Shown piece by piece: positions 35,895 through 44,895 of a DNA stretch of 64,000 nt; the stretch's first letter is position 1, and each line of letters begins with the position of its first letter. The stretch lies in NCBI RefSeq assembly GCF_000210075.1, contig NC_021017.1, positions 5,889,428 to 5,953,427 of the forward strand, read 5' to 3'. The notes below the pieces were generated by a model. The model had not been told where the DNA came from. It saw only the letters and a list, made by a program, of their open reading frames with translations, and ran no database searches. The position numbers and the translations under genes were made by a program. The DNA is from Bacteroides xylanisolvens XB1A. GTDB lineage: Bacteria; Bacteroidota; Bacteroidia; Bacteroidales; Bacteroidaceae.

Positions 35895-37286
35895 ATGAAG
35901 AACTATATAGTATCATTATCAAAAAGAGCTTTGTTGTTAAGCGGTGCACTGGCAATATTTACAGCTTGTGACGACGGCGATCTGGGAGACATCTACAAAG
36001 GTAATTCATCCGGTGAATATGTGTCGGATGTGAACTGGACAGATGCAGCCGACAAAAGTACGGGAACTTATATCAAATATTTCTATGAGAATGCCAGCGG
36101 ACGGGATACCTTTTGCGGAAGCATTTACTGGGAAAAACCGAATACACCGGAAACCGGAGAACCGGCAAGCACGGGCGGTAGCGGCGGATGGTCGCAGGGA
36201 CATGCATTGGACATCGTGATCGATGCTTATATCCGTCACGCAAACAATCCCGAATATCAAGCTCATTTGTATGAAAACATCATGAAACCTTTCCTGCCGG
36301 CTTTTGATGACTGGAATGAACATTGCGGTTATGGTGGCAAAGACTTCTGGAATAACTTCTATGATGATATGGAATGGATGGCACTGTCTTGTCTGCGGGT
36401 TTATGAATTGACTGGCGATCAGGATTACTACAGTGCGTTGATGAAGATGTGGAACCATATCAAGGGAGCGAAGAATGACTATAAAGGGGTAGGAGGAATG
36501 GCATGGAAAACGGATGCGCCGGCTTCACGTATGTCTTGTTCCAATGGTCCCGGTTGCCTTCTGGCTATGAAATTGTATCAACTTACCGTTAAGGAGGCTA
36601 AAGACGGCTGGGAAGAGCAGGCTGCTTATTACCTGAACTTCGCCAAAGAGGTATACAACTGGATGACGGCTTATCTGTGTGATATTTCCACCGGACAGGT
36701 ATATGATAATCTTAGTATTAAAGATGACGGAACACCGGGAGATCCTGATAAAGTAGCCTTGTCTTATAATCAGGGAACATTTATGGCGGCTGCCCTGGAG
36801 CTGTACAACGCTACAGGTGAGGATGAATATCTTCGTAATGCGGTTGCTTTCGGCTCTTACCAGGTAAATAAGAAAATGGACTCTAACTATCCGGTATTCA
36901 GTGGTGAAGGAAATTCGGGAGATAATCTTTTATTCCGTGGAATATTTGTCCGTTACTTCCTGGATATGGTGAAACAGCCGACTAACAGCCTTTATCCGGA
37001 AAAGACCAAGAATAAGTTTATCGCTGCATTGCGCAGCTGTTCTGATGTGCTTTGGACGTTGGCTCATCCCGAAGGCTATTATGTGTGGGAGTACGACTGG
37101 GCAAAAGCACCGACCTTCGGTAATCGTGACAACAGGGAAGATCGCCTGACAATCTCCTTGAATGCGGAAGTCCCGGGAGCAACAATGATTGAAATCCGTG
37201 CTCGTTATGAAGACTGGGTACAAGGTAAAGCAACGGAAAAGGCCAACTGGGTCGGACCGGATTTCGGTAAGAAAGCAGAGGAATAA
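35895..37286 (+). CDS. GH76 endo-alpha-1,6-mannanase, surface lipoprotein
   Basis: A 463-aa lipoprotein: signal ending FTAC (Cys25) followed by DDGDLGD, a strong surface-export-like tail. The catalytic acid pair is Asp157-Asp158 in 'WNNFYDDMEWMALSCLRVYE'. Further GH76 marks are 'GGWSQGHALDIVIDAYIRH', 'GVGGMAWKTDAPASRMSCS', 'NGPGCLLAMKLYQLT' and 'ALSYNQGTFMAAALELYNATG'. It should make the first backbone cuts outside the cell and so feed the SusCD pair encoded 36 nt downstream; the other GH76 (23706) completes the job in the periplasm. In the B. thetaiotaomicron locus the surface GH76 lies at the operon end, here it is before SusC. Confidence 0.92.
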   Translation: MKNYIVSLSKRALLLSGALAIFTACDDGDLGDIYKGNSSGEYVSDVNWTDAADKSTGTYIKYFYENASGRDTFCGSIYWEKPNTPETGEPASTGGSGGWSQGHALDIVIDAYIRHANNPEYQAHLYENIMKPFLPAFDDWNEHCGYGGKDFWNNFYDDMEWMALSCLRVYELTGDQDYYSALMKMWNHIKGAKNDYKGVGGMAWKTDAPASRMSCSNGPGCLLAMKLYQLTVKEAKDGWEEQAAYYLNFAKEVYNWMTAYLCDISTGQVYDNLSIKDDGTPGDPDKVALSYNQGTFMAAALELYNATGEDEYLRNAVAFGSYQVNKKMDSNYPVFSGEGNSGDNLLFRGIFVRYFLDMVKQPTNSLYPEKTKNKFIAALRSCSDVLWTLAHPEGYYVWEYDWAKAPTFGNRDNREDRLTISLNAEVPGATMIEIRARYEDWVQGKATEKANWVGPDFGKKAEE

Positions 37287-37322
37287 GATTGATTTATTAC
37301 ACATAGAAAATCGAAAAGAAAG

Positions 37323-40300
37323 ATGATACATATAAAAAGAAATATTTGTCTGGTGGCTGTTTCTTGCACTCTTCTTGCAGGTATACCTTTGCAGGGTGTG
37401 GCGCAAACGGGAAGAACGGCAAAGGTGCAGGCCACACAAAACCATAAAATAACAGTGTCGGGTACGGTATTGGACAAGACGACAAATGATCCGTTGATCG
37501 GTGTGTCTGTTGTCGTGAAAGGAGTAGCCAATGCAGGTACGATTACGGATATGGATGGTAAGTTTACGCTTAAACTGCCTTATGCGGAAGCTCCGTTGGT
37601 GTTTTCTTATCTGGGTTACCAGCCACAGGAGATTGTTCCCGGTGCAAAGAAAGAACTGACTGTCTTATTGCAGGAAGATACGAAAGCATTGCAGGAAGTG
37701 GTTGTAGTTGGTTATACCAAACAACGTAAAGAAACCATGATCGGTTCTGTGGCTACCATCACAACGAAAGATCTGACGCAGAGTCCTACTGCCAATATCA
37801 ACAATGCGCTTGCCGGACGTCTGCCGGGGTTGATTGTAAACCAGTATGCGGGTGGTGAACCGGGTGTGGATCAAAGTGAATTGTTTATCCGTGGTAAGGC
37901 AACTTACGGTAACCAGAGTGCCATTGTCATTGTCGATGGAATCGAACGTGACATGAGTTACCTCGCACCGGATGAAATTGAAACATTCACTATCCTGAAA
38001 GATGCTTCCGCCACTGCCGCTTATGGTATCCGTGGTGCAAATGGTGTAATCGTTATTACTACCAAACGTGGTAAGGCAGCGGAAAAGGCAACCGTGAACC
38101 TGAAAGCCTCTATCGGTATTAACCAGCCGATCGGTTTCCCCGAATATTTAGGCTCTGCCGATTATGCAACTTTATATAATGAAGCCAGATTGAACGATGC
38201 CAAGATGACGGGCGCAGACATCAGCAGTTTGAACCTTTTCTCTCAACAGGCGATTGACAATTTCCGCCGTGCGAAAGGAGACAACTCCGATGGTTTGGGA
38301 TATGACTGGGATTATTATGATTTTGCCTTCAAACCCGGTTTGCAGGAAGATGTCAGCCTCTCCATCCGTGGAGGTACGGACAAGGTACGTTATTATGTAT
38401 TGGCCAATTACTTTTCACAAGGCGGTAACTACAAATATTCGAATGCCGGTGAATATGACTCGCAAACCAAGTTCACCCGTTACAACTTCCGTTCGAACAT
38501 CGATATCAACATTAATCGTTATTTGAGTACCCGTTTGGATTTGGGGGCCCGTATTACCGACCGTAATGCACCGGGTACAACAGCCGGTCGCCTGATGACC
38601 ATCTGTGCTACCCAGCCTCCATATCTGCCCATCCTGGTGGAAGAAAATGCGCATCCGCAGAATGAGGAATACATTCAGCAAAATCCTCGTGGAATGCTTT
38701 ATGGTGACAATATCTACCGTTACAATCTTCTGGGTGAATTGAGCCGTACCGGTTATCTGAATGAAAAGAACACGTATCTGAATGGTAGTTTTGCCATGAA
38801 TCTGGATATGGAATTTCTGACGAAAGGATTAAAAGCGGAAGTGATGTTCTCTTATGATGCTTCTGAAGGACGCTGGATTAATCGCAAACTGGATACTTAC
38901 AAAGACGGTTATCGTGAATATCCGAAATATGCGACGTTTATGCCGATCGAAGGTTCGGATGCTTATATGGCAGGCGGACACTATACGGGTGCTTACAAAA
39001 CGGGTAACAAATATGATATTGACCAGACTATTGGCAACGGATTCAGTCATAACGCTTCTGACGGACGTACTTATATACAGGCACGTTTGGATTACAACCG
39101 TTTGTTTAGCAACCGCCACGAAGTGACCGCCATGTTATTGGCAAACCGTGGTAACCGTACTGTTAACAATGAACTGGCTTATCATAGCCAGGGTATCACC
39201 GGACGCTTTGCTTATTATTATAATCAGAAGTATCTGATGGAATTTAACTTCGGTTACAATGGTTCCGAAAACTTCGCTCCGGGCAAACGTTACGGGTTCT
39301 TCCCAGCTGGTTCAATCGGTTGGGTAGTCTCTGAAGAGGAATTTATGAAAAAGGCTTCCTGGATTGACTTCCTGAAAGTAAGAGCCTCCTATGGTTTGGT
39401 AGGTAGTGACAATGTCAGCAGCCGTTTCCCATATCTGGCTTTCTACGGTGGTGGCAGTGGTTATGATTTCGGTAATAACTTTGGTACGAATGTAGGCGGT
39501 ACTTCCGAAGGTAATCTGGCTAATGCGAATCTGACTTGGGAGAAAGCCCGTAAACTGAATGTCGGTATTGACTTTACTACCCTGAACCAACGTTTGGCAT
39601 TGACGATAGATGCATTTTATGAATATCGTTTTGACATTATTACAGATATGAATAGTGACGGTATCATGGGATATCCGGATATTGTAGGTAAAGATGCAGC
39701 TTTACAGAATCTGGGTGAAGTAAGCAACCGCGGTGTGGATATCGAATTGAGCTGGAATGATAAGATTGGAAAGGATTTCCGTTACTATATTCGTCCGAAC
39801 CTGACTTTCTCCCGCAACCGTTTGGAATATAAAGCGGAAGTTGCCCGCAAGAACTCCTGGCGTAAAGAAACCGGTAAACGTTTATACGAAAACTTCGTTT
39901 ATGTGTTCGATCATTTTGTAGCCGATCAGGAAGAGGCTGACCGTTTGAACAAGATCGGTTATCAGCCGTGGGGACAATTAATTCCGGGAGATGTTGTTTA
40001 TAAGGATTTGGATCGTAACGGAGTGATTGATGATGAAGACCGTACAGCAATGGGAAATCCGCGTAGTCCGGAACTGATGTTCGGTATTCCTTTCGGTTTC
40101 CAGTATAAGAACTTTGATTTTAGTGTATTATTGCAAGGTGCGACAAAATCATCTATTCTGTTGAATGGGGCTGCTGTATTTGACTTCCCGCAATTTGAAC
40201 AAGATAAGATCGGACGTGTGAAGAAAATGCATCTGGACCGTTGGACACCGGAAACGGCTGCTACTGCCAAATATCCGGCATTGCATTATGGAACACATGA

Positions 40301-40568
40301 TAACAACAAGAATGGAAACAGTAGTTTGTTTTTGTATGATGCTTCCTACCTGCGTCTTAAGAATGTGGAAATTGGTTACAATGTATCACCCAAATTATTA
40401 CGTAAATTCCATGTGCAACAGGCACGTATCTATGTACAAGGTCTGAATCTGTTGACTTTTGATAAACTGGGTGATGTGGATATAGATCCGGAAACGAAAT
40501 CCGGAGACGGAGCTTCCTGGTATCCTATTCAAAAGGTATTCAATTTTGGTATTGATATAACATTCTAA
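37323..40568 (+). CDS. SusC-like TonB-dependent mannan-oligosaccharide transporter
   Basis: A 1081-aa complete SusC. Signal peptide (cut near GVAQT), carboxypeptidase-regulatory-like domain about 40-115 ('VSGTVLDKTTNDPLIGVSVV', 'TDMDGKFTLKLP', 'LVFSYLGYQPQ'), TonB-box-like 'LQEVVVVGYTKQRKE' about 122-136, plug about 135-250 ('GLIVNQYAGGEPGVDQSELF', 'ILKDASATAAYGIRGANGVI'), then the barrel ending in 'FNFGIDITF' with terminal Phe. It carries oligosaccharides across the outer membrane using TonB energy. There is no N-terminal STN domain, so signalling through an anti-sigma factor is not expected and control falls to the HTCS. The SusD gene follows after 13 nt. Confidence 0.96.
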   Translation: MIHIKRNICLVAVSCTLLAGIPLQGVAQTGRTAKVQATQNHKITVSGTVLDKTTNDPLIGVSVVVKGVANAGTITDMDGKFTLKLPYAEAPLVFSYLGYQPQEIVPGAKKELTVLLQEDTKALQEVVVVGYTKQRKETMIGSVATITTKDLTQSPTANINNALAGRLPGLIVNQYAGGEPGVDQSELFIRGKATYGNQSAIVIVDGIERDMSYLAPDEIETFTILKDASATAAYGIRGANGVIVITTKRGKAAEKATVNLKASIGINQPIGFPEYLGSADYATLYNEARLNDAKMTGADISSLNLFSQQAIDNFRRAKGDNSDGLGYDWDYYDFAFKPGLQEDVSLSIRGGTDKVRYYVLANYFSQGGNYKYSNAGEYDSQTKFTRYNFRSNIDININRYLSTRLDLGARITDRNAPGTTAGRLMTICATQPPYLPILVEENAHPQNEEYIQQNPRGMLYGDNIYRYNLLGELSRTGYLNEKNTYLNGSFAMNLDMEFLTKGLKAEVMFSYDASEGRWINRKLDTYKDGYREYPKYATFMPIEGSDAYMAGGHYTGAYKTGNKYDIDQTIGNGFSHNASDGRTYIQARLDYNRLFSNRHEVTAMLLANRGNRTVNNELAYHSQGITGRFAYYYNQKYLMEFNFGYNGSENFAPGKRYGFFPAGSIGWVVSEEEFMKKASWIDFLKVRASYGLVGSDNVSSRFPYLAFYGGGSGYDFGNNFGTNVGGTSEGNLANANLTWEKARKLNVGIDFTTLNQRLALTIDAFYEYRFDIITDMNSDGIMGYPDIVGKDAALQNLGEVSNRGVDIELSWNDKIGKDFRYYIRPNLTFSRNRLEYKAEVARKNSWRKETGKRLYENFVYVFDHFVADQEEADRLNKIGYQPWGQLIPGDVVYKDLDRNGVIDDEDRTAMGNPRSPELMFGIPFGFQYKNFDFSVLLQGATKSSILLNGAAVFDFPQFEQDKIGRVKKMHLDRWTPETAATAKYPALHYGTHDNNKNGNSSLFLYDASYLRLKNVEIGYNVSPKLLRKFHVQQARIYVQGLNLLTFDKLGDVDIDPETKSGDGASWYPIQKVFNFGIDITF

Positions 40569-40581
40569 ATAAGATAGAAAT

Positions 40582-42510
40582 ATGAAAAAGTTATATAGAT
40601 TTTCAGCAATTGCTTTATTGGTCCTGCCGTTGGTCTTTACTTCATGTAGCGATTACCTGGATCGGGACGATGATGATAATATTACGGAAGCGGACGTTTT
40701 TGCCCGTTACGAAAAAGTGAACGGACTGGTTTCCGACGTATATGCGGCTGCAAAGAAAGCAGACCGTCCGCTGGTGTTCTTCGAGCACTTCAGCAACAGT
40801 GCCATTACGGACGAATGTGAAGGAACCAACGTAGAGGGAAACATTACGAATAACTTCAATAACGGTGCCTGGAACCCGAATTCTTTGCCCGGTAGTGTAG
40901 GGCAATATTGGGAAGCTCTTTATGAAGGAATCCGTAAAGCGAACCTGATTATAGAAAATGTACAGAAGTATAATACGCCCGACAACCCACAGCAGGATGG
41001 TGATCTTCGCAACCGTATCGGTGAGATGTATTTCATGCGTGGTTATTTCCACATGCTGTTATTGCGTATGTATGGCGAAGCTCCTTATATTGACCGTGTG
41101 ATTAATGCCGGAGATAATATGGACTTCAAGAAAGAATCTGTTCATTCGATGGTTGAAAAGATTGTGACGGATGCGCAAACTGCTTATGGCATGGTTCCTA
41201 ATAAATATGTGAAAACTTCCGAGAATTTTGGGCGTGTGGATAAGGGAGCCTGTCTGGGATTGATTTCTTTTGTTCGCTGGGTAGCGGCTACTCCGTTGTG
41301 GAACGGTGCTTCTCAATATGGATACAACTTGCGTCGTGTGTTTGAAAATGAGTATGCTTATGATGCTACTCGTTGGAGAAAAGCCAAAGAAGCGGCTAAA
41401 GCCGTTCTGGATTTCGAAGTCGGCGGAACCAAGCGTTATTCTCTCTATACGAAACATGATGCAAATGATTTCAAGGATCCGGCTGACGGTAATCTGAATG
41501 ACAGCCGTGTATATGCTCGTTTGTGGGATATGTTTTATGATATGGATGCCTTTGCCAATGAGTATGTGTTCTTTATGACGAAGAGCAAGGATCAGGCATG
41601 GCAGGGTGATATTTATCCGCCCAGCCGTGAGGGAAGTTCGCGCCAGCAACCGGTACAGGAACAAGTGGATGAATACGAATATATCGTAGGTGATTATGGC
41701 TATCCGGTATATTCGGCAGAAGCCCGCAAAGGTGGCTATGATGATACTAATCCGTATGTGAAAGGTACTCGTGACCCGCGTTTCTATCGTGATGTAATTT
41801 ATCACGGAGCTCCTTACCGTAATAATAAGAACGAGTCGAAAACGATCAATACGGCGAGTGGTTCCGATAAGATTGGTGCTACCAATGCAACTACTACCGG
41901 TTATTATTTACGTAAATTCCAACAGGAGTCATGGAACAAATCCGGTAACTTCAGTATCAATGCGCCAGCCATCTGGCGTCTTCCGGAGTTTATTTATATT
42001 TATGCAGAGGCTTGTAATGAATTGGGCGAGGATATCGATGAAGCTTATAAATTGGTGAATACGGTTCGTGAACGTTCTTTTATGAAACCGATGCCGCCGG
42101 AAGTAAAGACTAATCAACAGTTGATGCGTGAATACATTCAGCGCGAACGTCGCGTGGAACTCTTTTATGAGGGAAAACGTCCGTGGACTTGCCGCTTGTA
42201 TCTGGAACCCACCAGTAAGGAAGAGCTAGCAAAGGAAAGCCTTTGGAAATCCAGCGGAAGCGATAACTCAAAACGTACGCAGAAATACTGGGCTGCCAAT
42301 AACGGCGCATTGCCCCGTTGTCAGCGAATGATTAACGGAATGCGTCCGGTGCAGGATGAGAATGGGGCTATTACGGTTGACGGAGTGAAATATAGAATGG
42401 AACGTTTCTGCGTGGAAGAACGTACGTTCTCTATTCAGCATTATCTGTTCCCGATTCGCCAGAGTGAGTTGCAGAAGACACCGACCATTGAACAAAATCC
42501 CGGATGGTAA
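40582..42510 (+). CDS. SusD-like mannan-binding lipoprotein
   Basis: A 642-aa lipoprotein (signal ending FTSC, then SDYLDRDDDDN). Long for the family, mainly through insertions in the middle ('SREGSSRQQPVQEQVDEYEY' region about 352-371). SusD landmarks: 'YWEALYEGIRKANLIIENV' (about 113-131), 'RIGEMYFMRGYFHMLLLRMY', 'PYVKGTRDPRFYRDVIYHGA', 'RLPEFIYIYAEACNELGED' and 'QRERRVELFYEGKRPW'; it ends 'FPIRQSELQKTPTIEQNPGW', the usual SusD tail. It forms the lid of the preceding SusC barrel and binds oligosaccharides at the surface. It sits 13 nt after SusC and 36 nt before the second LamG protein. Confidence 0.95.
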   Translation: MKKLYRFSAIALLVLPLVFTSCSDYLDRDDDDNITEADVFARYEKVNGLVSDVYAAAKKADRPLVFFEHFSNSAITDECEGTNVEGNITNNFNNGAWNPNSLPGSVGQYWEALYEGIRKANLIIENVQKYNTPDNPQQDGDLRNRIGEMYFMRGYFHMLLLRMYGEAPYIDRVINAGDNMDFKKESVHSMVEKIVTDAQTAYGMVPNKYVKTSENFGRVDKGACLGLISFVRWVAATPLWNGASQYGYNLRRVFENEYAYDATRWRKAKEAAKAVLDFEVGGTKRYSLYTKHDANDFKDPADGNLNDSRVYARLWDMFYDMDAFANEYVFFMTKSKDQAWQGDIYPPSREGSSRQQPVQEQVDEYEYIVGDYGYPVYSAEARKGGYDDTNPYVKGTRDPRFYRDVIYHGAPYRNNKNESKTINTASGSDKIGATNATTTGYYLRKFQQESWNKSGNFSINAPAIWRLPEFIYIYAEACNELGEDIDEAYKLVNTVRERSFMKPMPPEVKTNQQLMREYIQRERRVELFYEGKRPWTCRLYLEPTSKEELAKESLWKSSGSDNSKRTQKYWAANNGALPRCQRMINGMRPVQDENGAITVDGVKYRMERFCVEERTFSIQHYLFPIRQSELQKTPTIEQNPGW

Positions 42511-42546
42511 ACCGGTAGGAATGTATAACTTTAAAAAGAAAATCAG

Positions 42547-44118
42547 ATGAAACGAATCTATACATATATGTGTCTGTTGCTCTTGTCGGTATTATCGTTT
42601 GCCGTTACAGGTTGTGATGACGATGATGACGACGATGTGGCTAAAGACTTGATAGAGTTGATTGTGAATAAACCGGTAATACGTATCGGGCAGAATGAGG
42701 AAGCCAAAGTGAATGTAGTGGTTGGAAACGGAAACTATACCGTGAGAAGTTTCAACACTGCCATTGCAACGGCTACCGTTTCCGGCGAATTAATAACTGT
42801 AAAAAGTGGCTCACAGAATGGGGCCACTACCGTTGAAGTAATGGATGGAGAAGGAGTAGTTGCCAATATCTCTGTGAATGTAGGTGTATTTGAATTGGAA
42901 GTGAATGAACCGGAGGTGGTCTTGGAAGTTGCCGGTGAAAAGCAACTGATTGTCAGCATGGGAAACTTTTCCAGTAATGATGAATTGTCTTATGAGGTGG
43001 AGGATGAAACGGTTGTCAGCATGGTTAATACAGATCAATTCCGTCCTTTCTATACTTTGACAGGTTTGAAGAACGGACATACAACAGTGACTTTTACGGA
43101 CCATAAAGGAAAACAGGCAGTGGTTCAGGTGACGGTAAAACCGATTTCTATTGATGTCTCCAATCTGACACCGAGAGTGGGAGTCAACAATAAGATCATG
43201 ATTACGGTAGAAAAAGGGAACGGAGGTTATAGTCTGACAGCAGAGAATGAAGAGATTGTAGCTATTCAGCAGGTGGATGACACTCGTTTCAATTTAATAG
43301 GTAAAAAAGCGGGTATCACTACCGTGTTTGTCAGAGACGAAGCGGAACAGGAATTAAGTCTGACCGTTACGGTGGTACAGGCAGATAAAGTAGCGAACCT
43401 GGGCAGCGGTAATTACTTTAAAGTACCGTTTGAATATAATGGTACGGCAGATGAATCGCTAAAGATTTTGAGTACGATCACATTTGAGGCTCGTTTCAAT
43501 ATTGAGTCGTTGAATGGCAATGACAATGGAAATGCCCGGATTAATACGGTGATGGGTATAGAGAAGAAATTCTTGCTGCGTGTCGACGTGCATAAGGGAG
43601 GAAGCAATGATGAAGAACGTTTCCTTCAGCTTGCTGCAGATGATAAAGGTAGTATTCGCTATGAGGGCTCTACTAAGATAGAAACCAATAAGTGGTATGA
43701 TGTGGCTGTGGTATTGGATAATAGTAAGAGCGGAAGCGAACGGATTGCATTGTATGTAAATGGTGTCAGAGAAACGCTTCAATTATCAAACGGTACGCCG
43801 GATGATTTGAAAGAGATCAATCTTACTTCTGATTTCTACATCGGTCAGTCTGATGGTAAACGCCGGTTGAACGGAGCTATCAGTTATGCCCGTATTTGGA
43901 CAAAAGCTTTGTCGGATCAACAGATCTCCGAGCAGAGCGGCAAGTTGTTGAGTGAGGATAAGGATGGAATGGTAGCTAATTGGTTATTCAATAATGGAAA
44001 TGGTAATACCAAGACATTTGTGTCCTTGGCAGGAAAGAGCTTCGAAGCAGAGGCGGCAAATATTGTTTCAAGTTGGAAAACAGATCCGATATTGGAAACA
44101 AGTACTCCTACAGAATGA
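42547..44118 (+). CDS. Second surface glycan-binding lipoprotein with Ig-like repeats and LamG-like domain
   Basis: A 523-aa lipoprotein: signal ending VTGC followed by seven Asp residues, an extreme form of the acidic surface-export tail. Three Ig-like repeats (about 35-280) carry the same 'GNGxY' hairpin as the protein at 32641 ('VGNGNYTVRSF', 'KGNGGYSLTAE'). The C-terminal concanavalin-like domain (about 285-500) has 'TITFEARFNIESLNG', 'NKWYDVAVVLDNSKSG', 'ALYVNGVRETLQLSNG' and 'ARIWTKALSDQQISE'. The two proteins share architecture and are clearly paralogues with one repeat fewer here. As last gene of the operon it likely binds a different part of mannan. A terminator follows after about 20 nt. 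Confidence 0.8.
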   Translation: MKRIYTYMCLLLLSVLSFAVTGCDDDDDDDVAKDLIELIVNKPVIRIGQNEEAKVNVVVGNGNYTVRSFNTAIATATVSGELITVKSGSQNGATTVEVMDGEGVVANISVNVGVFELEVNEPEVVLEVAGEKQLIVSMGNFSSNDELSYEVEDETVVSMVNTDQFRPFYTLTGLKNGHTTVTFTDHKGKQAVVQVTVKPISIDVSNLTPRVGVNNKIMITVEKGNGGYSLTAENEEIVAIQQVDDTRFNLIGKKAGITTVFVRDEAEQELSLTVTVVQADKVANLGSGNYFKVPFEYNGTADESLKILSTITFEARFNIESLNGNDNGNARINTVMGIEKKFLLRVDVHKGGSNDEERFLQLAADDKGSIRYEGSTKIETNKWYDVAVVLDNSKSGSERIALYVNGVRETLQLSNGTPDDLKEINLTSDFYIGQSDGKRRLNGAISYARIWTKALSDQQISEQSGKLLSEDKDGMVANWLFNNGNGNTKTFVSLAGKSFEAEAANIVSSWKTDPILETSTPTE

Positions 44119-44138
44119 TTGTAAGAAGATAGGATAAT

Positions 44139-44187
44139 AAAAAAAGCCATCCCCGGAATAGACGAAAGTAGGGATGGCTTTTTTTGT
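44139..44187 (+). terminator. Terminator of the mannan surface operon
   Basis: Stem AAAAAAAGCCATCCC / GGGATGGCTTTTTTT with loop around 44155-44169, then T run to 44185. Symmetric A and T flanks let it also stop the convergent small-protein transcript from the minus strand. Confidence 0.9.
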
Positions 44188-44238
44188 AGTGTGCTTACTA
44201 TTCTTCGGCAGACTATGTTTTGCATGTTGTTGGCAAGG

Positions 44239-44505
44239 TTATTCCTTGACAGGCACAGCCGGTTTGTCTTTGGATGCAGTGTCTGTGACAACTGTATCAT
44301 TGACATTGGCGGCTAATGCAATCAGTGATGCCTTTGCAGGTGCGTCTTCTTTGGTTACAGTATCTTTTACTACTGTATCATTGACAACTGTCGCATTGAT
44401 TTCTGTCGGGGCTGTCACAGCTTCCGCAGAACTCTGCGCCTTTACAAGGAATGAACCACCACAAACAAACATAAACATTGCTACTACTAATACTAATTTC
44501 TTCAT
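44239..44505 (-). CDS. Small secreted protein with twin NDTVVxDT repeats
   Basis: An 88-aa protein with a clear signal peptide (MKKLVLVVAMFMFVCGG, cut after VKAQ). The mature part is about 65 residues, low-complexity, rich in Val, Thr, Asp, Ala and Lys, with 'VVNDTVVKDTVTKEDAPAK' and 'NVNDTVVTDTASKDKPA' as two repeats about 28 residues apart. No cysteines remain in the mature chain and no known domain is visible; it is probably disordered or extended in the periplasm. The opposite strand is also open here (44174-44530), but the signal peptide, the natural ATG and the upstream signals fix the minus strand. Its upstream region carries a sigma54-like promoter and an activator-type site, and the regulator gene lies directly upstream. 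Possibly an envelope-stress product. Confidence 0.75.
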   Translation of the reverse strand: MKKLVLVVAMFMFVCGGSFLVKAQSSAEAVTAPTEINATVVNDTVVKDTVTKEDAPAKASLIALAANVNDTVVTDTASKDKPAVPVKE

Positions 44506-44601
44506 AATCGTTTGCTTTAATGATAATTAGACATATGTTTTCAATTCTCTCTCTTGTGTTAAGGAATTGGTTATTGCTTTTTCGCTAACGTCTAATTAAA
44601 T

Positions 44602-44618
44602 ATCAAAGCGTGTGCCAA
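44602..44618 (-). promoter_or_regulatory. Sigma54-like -24/-12 promoter of the small secreted protein gene
   Basis: On the minus strand TTGGCACACGCTTTGAT aligns with the sigma54 consensus TGGCACrNNNNTTGCW. The -24 block TTGGCAC is perfect, the GG-to--12 distance is correct, and the -12 reads TTGAT, so one base differs (GA for GC). The predicted start is about 85 nt before the ATG at 44505. Confidence 0.5.
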
Positions 44619-44658
44619 AATAGAAGAATGTATGGTAAGTGGTTGATAAATAAAGATA

Positions 44659-44746
44659 TGTGGAAATAGAACCAATCAGGATGTTGGGGAAGTGTGTGTG
44701 GAGTGTGTGGAAATTGTGGCGGGGAGTGTGGAATTATTCCACACTC
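44659..44746. promoter_or_regulatory. Enhancer-type cluster of TGTGGAA sites with one perfect palindrome
   Basis: GAGTGTGGAA (44724-44733) and its inverse TTCCACACTC (44737-44746) form a perfect 10-bp dyad around TTA. Further TGTGGAA words lie at 44659 and 44706. The cluster is 40-145 bp upstream of the sigma54-like promoter, where NtrC-family activators bind. The adjoining gene encodes such an activator, so this is its likely site; this is inference. Confidence 0.6.
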
Positions 44747-44895
44747 GTGCAGCTGTTCTCTTGTTCATATCGTACCTCTAATGAGGGAGAGTATTTTTGC
44801 TCAAATTGGTGCTGAAATAAAGTTTTCAACAGAAGTACCGGAGAAAATTCAGTTAATCCGATGGTGTTACGGAGTATACTTGTAGATTTACAGAG

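Noticed and set aside
40963..42510. Long antisense frames inside susD, susC and GH genes
   Set aside because: They have no signals or family motifs and follow from codon bias of the sense genes.
44174..44530. Open frame on the + strand opposite the small secreted protein
   Set aside because: It has no recognisable start context, is a Val/Thr/Ser-rich mirror of the repeats on the minus strand, and the minus frame has a proper signal peptide.
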